Of a stretch of DNA of 36,209 nucleotides, positions 35,972 to 36,209 are shown one piece after another. Position numbers and translations under genes: made by a program. Origin of the DNA: an uncultured Nitrospira sp. (lineage in GTDB: Bacteria; Nitrospirota; Nitrospiria; Nitrospirales; Nitrospiraceae); NCBI GenBank assembly GCA_902500785.1, contig CABVRW010000039.1, forward strand, positions 1 through 36,209. Direction: 5' to 3'. The notes beneath the pieces were generated by a model. The model worked only from the letters and a program-made list of their open reading frames with translations, ran no database searches and was not told the origin of the DNA. How positions within the stretch are numbered: position 1 is the first letter of the stretch; every line of letters starts with the position of its first letter.

Positions 35972-36209
35972 TGCCCTGCTCCTTGCCCTGCTCCTTTGGT
36001 TTCGGTCTGTTCCATCATCTGCGGCACCACCCGACGATGCCCCGGTGCGAATTTCGGTGTCTTCACGGTCAAGACCGGGCAGGTCGCCCGTCGCAACACC
36101 GCTTCAGCCACGCTGCCGAATCGTCTTCCCGAAACCCCTCGTCGACCATGGGTGCCCATCACGATCAAATCGGACCGATGCCGCAAGGCTCCGGCCAAAA
36201 TCGCATCGG
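35968..36209 (-). CDS. Universal stress protein, C-terminal part (cut by window edge)
   Basis: Only the last 80 residues are in the window; the frame is open to position 36209 and continues beyond. The Usp ATP motif is seen in DLIVMGTHGRRGVSGRRFGS, then VAEAVLRRATCPVLTVK. The tail (PGHRRVVPQMMEQTETKGAG onward) is longer than usual and ends with a GAGQ unit repeated twice, caused by a 12-bp tandem duplication. It is translationally coupled to Rnk by ATGA. Confidence 0.88.
   Translation of the reverse strand, partial: DAILAGALRHRSDLIVMGTHGRRGVSGRRFGSVAEAVLRRATCPVLTVKTPKFAPGHRRVVPQMMEQTETKGAGQGAGQ
35971..35994 (-). repeat. 12-bp tandem duplication covering the rnk ribosome site
   Basis: TTGCCCTGCTCC (plus strand) at 35971-35982 is repeated perfectly at 35983-35994. 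On the reverse strand each unit contains an AAGGAG or AGGAG SD core, so there are two SD cores 12 bases apart before the rnk ATG. The duplication is in frame for the UspA gene and adds GAGQ to its tail. Confidence 0.75.

Overview
The window is a GC-rich bacterial chromosome segment with about 48 protein-coding genes and no rRNA, tRNA or CRISPR array that I could identify. No single gene fixes the taxonomy. The unusual wealth of c-type cytochromes, the Rieske/cytochrome b-c fusion complex, a cytochrome-bd-like remnant and the mix of stress genes suggest a Nitrospira-type member of the Nitrospirota. This is an inference.

Layout. Positions 1-8485 are read rightward: hsp20, a 49-residue membrane protein, a phosphoribosyltransferase, a BCAM0308-type zinc protein, an NTF2-like secreted protein, a tandem UspA, a small cytochrome c, a glutaredoxin/CcdA-like membrane fusion and a GNAT/ADP-forming acyl-CoA synthetase. 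From 8607 to 32197 every gene is read leftward. Listed in transcription order, the leftward groups are: (a) a quinol-oxidase-like set, Rieske, cytochrome b-c fusion and two cytochromes c (30224 to 27025), preceded by a CBS-pair protein and a DUF2892 protein; (b) a DUF3365 sensor-type cytochrome, a SoxCD-like sulfite dehydrogenase pair, a Spy-like protein, a broken cytochrome bd subunit I, a second DUF3365 protein, a ZIP metal transporter and a cytochrome c (26832 to 21285); (c) a sulfur group of TsdA-like cytochrome, OsmC, a sulfite oxidase with its diheme cytochrome, and a tetraheme cytochrome (20987 to 16287); (d) DsrE, polyphosphate kinase 2, a K+ channel, a cytochrome and thioredoxin 2 (16202 to 12558); (e) a YtxH protein, a heme lipoprotein, hemerythrin, a diheme cytochrome, a cytochrome b-like membrane protein, a pentaheme cytochrome and an unknown protein (12050 to 8607). 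The right end carries YbaK (rightward), then OsmC, an acetolactate-synthase-like enzyme, Rnk and a partial UspA (leftward).

Taken together this looks like an energy and stress island. There are 28 CXXCH heme motifs in 17 proteins, two molybdenum sulfite-oxidase family enzymes each beside a cytochrome, thiosulfate dehydrogenase, and dormancy or low-oxygen type genes (Usp, Hsp20, CBS, PPK2, BCAM0308, phosphoribosyltransferase, GNAT-acyl-CoA synthetase, OsmC, Rnk). Three places carry sequences that fit a sigma-54 -24/-12 promoter: a 23-bp perfect tandem duplication upstream of hsp20, a near-consensus site upstream of the YtxH/hemerythrin/cytochrome operon, and another upstream of the cytochrome at 31775. 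The most interesting reading is a sigma-54-linked stress and respiration regulon, similar in content to the low-oxygen-activated locus of Burkholderia and the DosR dormancy regulon, combined with a sulfur-oxidation module.
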